Shown here: one piece after another, positions 63,055 to 64,000 of the stretch
Position numbering within the stretch: the first letter of the stretch is position 1
Layout of the letters: the number at the start of each line of letters is the position of its first letter
Origin: Faecalibacterium sp. HTF-F
Lineage (GTDB): Bacteria; Bacillota; Clostridia; Oscillospirales; Ruminococcaceae
NCBI RefSeq assembly: GCF_023347535.1
Contig: NZ_CP094473.1
Location: 372,001 to 436,000 of the forward strand
DNA: 64,000 nt
Direction of reading: 5' to 3'
Position numbers and translations under genes: made by a program
The notes under the pieces: generated by a model
What the model was told of the DNA's origin: nothing
The model's database searches: none
Seen by the model: the letters and a program-made list of their open reading frames with translations, nothing else

Positions 63055-64000
63055 ATGAATCTGTCGCTTATCCGTTCCATGACGCGCAGCGCTGTTTTCG
63101 AGCTGGAAAACGACCTGTGCTACCGTCCGGCCCATCCGTTCATCGTCACCCTGAACGGCAGGACCGTCTACGAAGCCTGCCAGACCAACGTGTTCTCCCT
63201 GTTCTCCCTGCTGCCCGGCACGGAATACACGGTGGGCGTGCAGGCTGAGGGCGAGAGCCTGACCTGCACCTTTACCACCGAGGCCGAGACCTTCTTTGTG
63301 GATGCATCCCGCTACGGTCTGGTGGCCGACGGCACCACGGACAACACCCTCAAGCTGCAGGCGGCTCTTTCTACCTGCCCCAAGGGCGGCACGGTGTATG
63401 TGCCGGCGGGCCGTTACCGCACCTGCAGCCTGTTCATGAAGAGCTGCACCACCCTGTACCTTGAAAAGGGCGCTGTGCTGCTGGGCGACAACGATCGCAC
63501 CCACTATCCCATCCTGCCCGGTGTGATCCCCAGCGAGAACGAGGTGGACGAATACTACCTGACCGGCTGGGAGGGCAACCCCCTGAGCAGCTTTGCCGGC
63601 CTTTTGAACATCACGCAGGTGCATGACGTCGTTGTGACCGGCGAGGGCACGCTGGACTGTGACGCGGAAAACGGCGACTGGTGGGTGACGCCCAAGATCA
63701 AGCGCATCGCATGGCGTCCCCGTGCCGTGGCCATGGTGGACAGCGAGAACATCTGCCTGCACGGCATCACGGTGCAGAACAGCTACTCCTGGACCATCCA
63801 CCCCATCTTCGTCAAGCACCTTGACCTGCTGAACTTCAACATCAACAACCCCTACAACGCCCCCAACACCGACGGCATCGACCCCGAAAGCTGCGAGTAC
63901 ATCCGCATCATCGGCGTGAACATCCATGTGGGTGACGACTGCATCGCCATGAAGGCCAGCAAGGTGTTCCTTGGCATGAAGCTGAAAAAGAGCTGCGAGC
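63055..64000 (+). CDS. Glycoside hydrolase family 28 polygalacturonase, N-terminal part (runs off window)
   Basis: At least 315 residues visible, no stop before the window end. A short N-terminal beta domain (about 1-75) precedes the right-handed beta-helix: FFVDASRYGLVADGTTDNTLKLQAAL, LFMKSCTTLYLEKGAVLLG. The GH28 catalytic aspartates are in APNTDGIDPESC and IHVGDDCIAMKAS; the following HG and RIK motifs lie beyond the end. No signal peptide, so probably intracellular and exo-acting on imported oligogalacturonides. ATG at 63055 with AGGAGG at 63042-63047. First gene of an operon that continues outside. Confidence 0.93.
   Translation, partial: MNLSLIRSMTRSAVFELENDLCYRPAHPFIVTLNGRTVYEACQTNVFSLFSLLPGTEYTVGVQAEGESLTCTFTTEAETFFVDASRYGLVADGTTDNTLKLQAALSTCPKGGTVYVPAGRYRTCSLFMKSCTTLYLEKGAVLLGDNDRTHYPILPGVIPSENEVDEYYLTGWEGNPLSSFAGLLNITQVHDVVVTGEGTLDCDAENGDWWVTPKIKRIAWRPRAVAMVDSENICLHGITVQNSYSWTIHPIFVKHLDLLNFNINNPYNAPNTDGIDPESCEYIRIIGVNIHVGDDCIAMKASKVFLGMKLKKSCE

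Overview
The window looks like chromosome from a GC-rich gut Firmicute of the Oscillospiraceae/Ruminococcaceae, most likely Faecalibacterium or a near relative. This is inferred from gene content and protein flavour (SpoIIIE/FtsK next to a TepA-type ClpP-like protease, Rex, a T-box leader, LytTR/GHKL two-component systems, a glutaminyl-tRNA synthetase, pectin and beta-galactoside enzymes, AGGAGG ribosome sites, TTGACA-17-TATAAT promoters). There is no rRNA, CRISPR array, prophage or transposase; two tRNA genes are present.

Layout. 1-4.2 kb: 3' part of clpB and a CBS/CorC membrane protein. 4.2-8.2 kb (minus): nagA, a LytTR regulator, a GHKL kinase and LemA. 8.2-15.7 kb (minus): a BASS transporter under an Ile-type T-box, an orphan TRAP solute-binding protein, a GntR/FCD regulator with an SGNH hydrolase, a shortened GH3 protein and a GH2 beta-galactosidase-like enzyme. 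15.9-18.9 kb: a second kinase/regulator pair, a small AT-rich orphan, tRNA-Val with inverted tRNA scraps. 18.9-23.8 kb: TetR divergent from an MMPL pump and its coiled partner. 24.1-27.8 kb: LrgAB, a NERD/zinc-finger protein, Rrf2 and divergent cysK. 27.9-31.8 kb: DUF819 transporter, divergent dipeptide epimerase, PepD. 32-36 kb: asnA, MazF-like toxin, acpS, ireB, dus and a MITE-like element. 36-41 kb (minus): a complete branched-chain amino-acid ABC operon (livJHMGF). 41-48.8 kb: MATE pump, enolase, Ig-like protein, FMN-binding protein, glnS, YitT, tRNA-Pro. 48.9-57.9 kb: secreted MBL lipoprotein, YgiQ, SpoIIIE, TepA, Rex, thymidine kinase. 58-64 kb: sugar ABC transporter, AraC regulator and a GH28 polygalacturonase running off the end.

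How it fits together. Much of the window handles plant or host glycans (GH2, GH3 remnant, GlcNAc-6-P deacetylase, oligosaccharide ABC transporter, GH28) and amino acids or peptides (Liv system, PepD, dipeptide epimerase, cysK, asnA, T-box-controlled BASS carrier). Regulation is largely local: each transporter or enzyme cluster has its own GntR, TetR, Rrf2, AraC or LytTR gene beside it.

Most unusual points: an isoleucine-type T-box leader on a bile-acid/sodium-symporter-family gene; an lrgA gene with no ATG/GTG/TTG after its promoter and an ACG where the start should be; a TGATATATCA palindrome shared by the GntR/TRAP locus and the pectin ABC locus; inverted tRNA-Val 3' fragments; an in-frame, deleted GH3 protein; a NERD-zinc finger gene coupled to an Rrf2 regulator; and a family of CCCTCTCAG-ended palindromic repeats, one of which ends on the spoIIIE stop codon.
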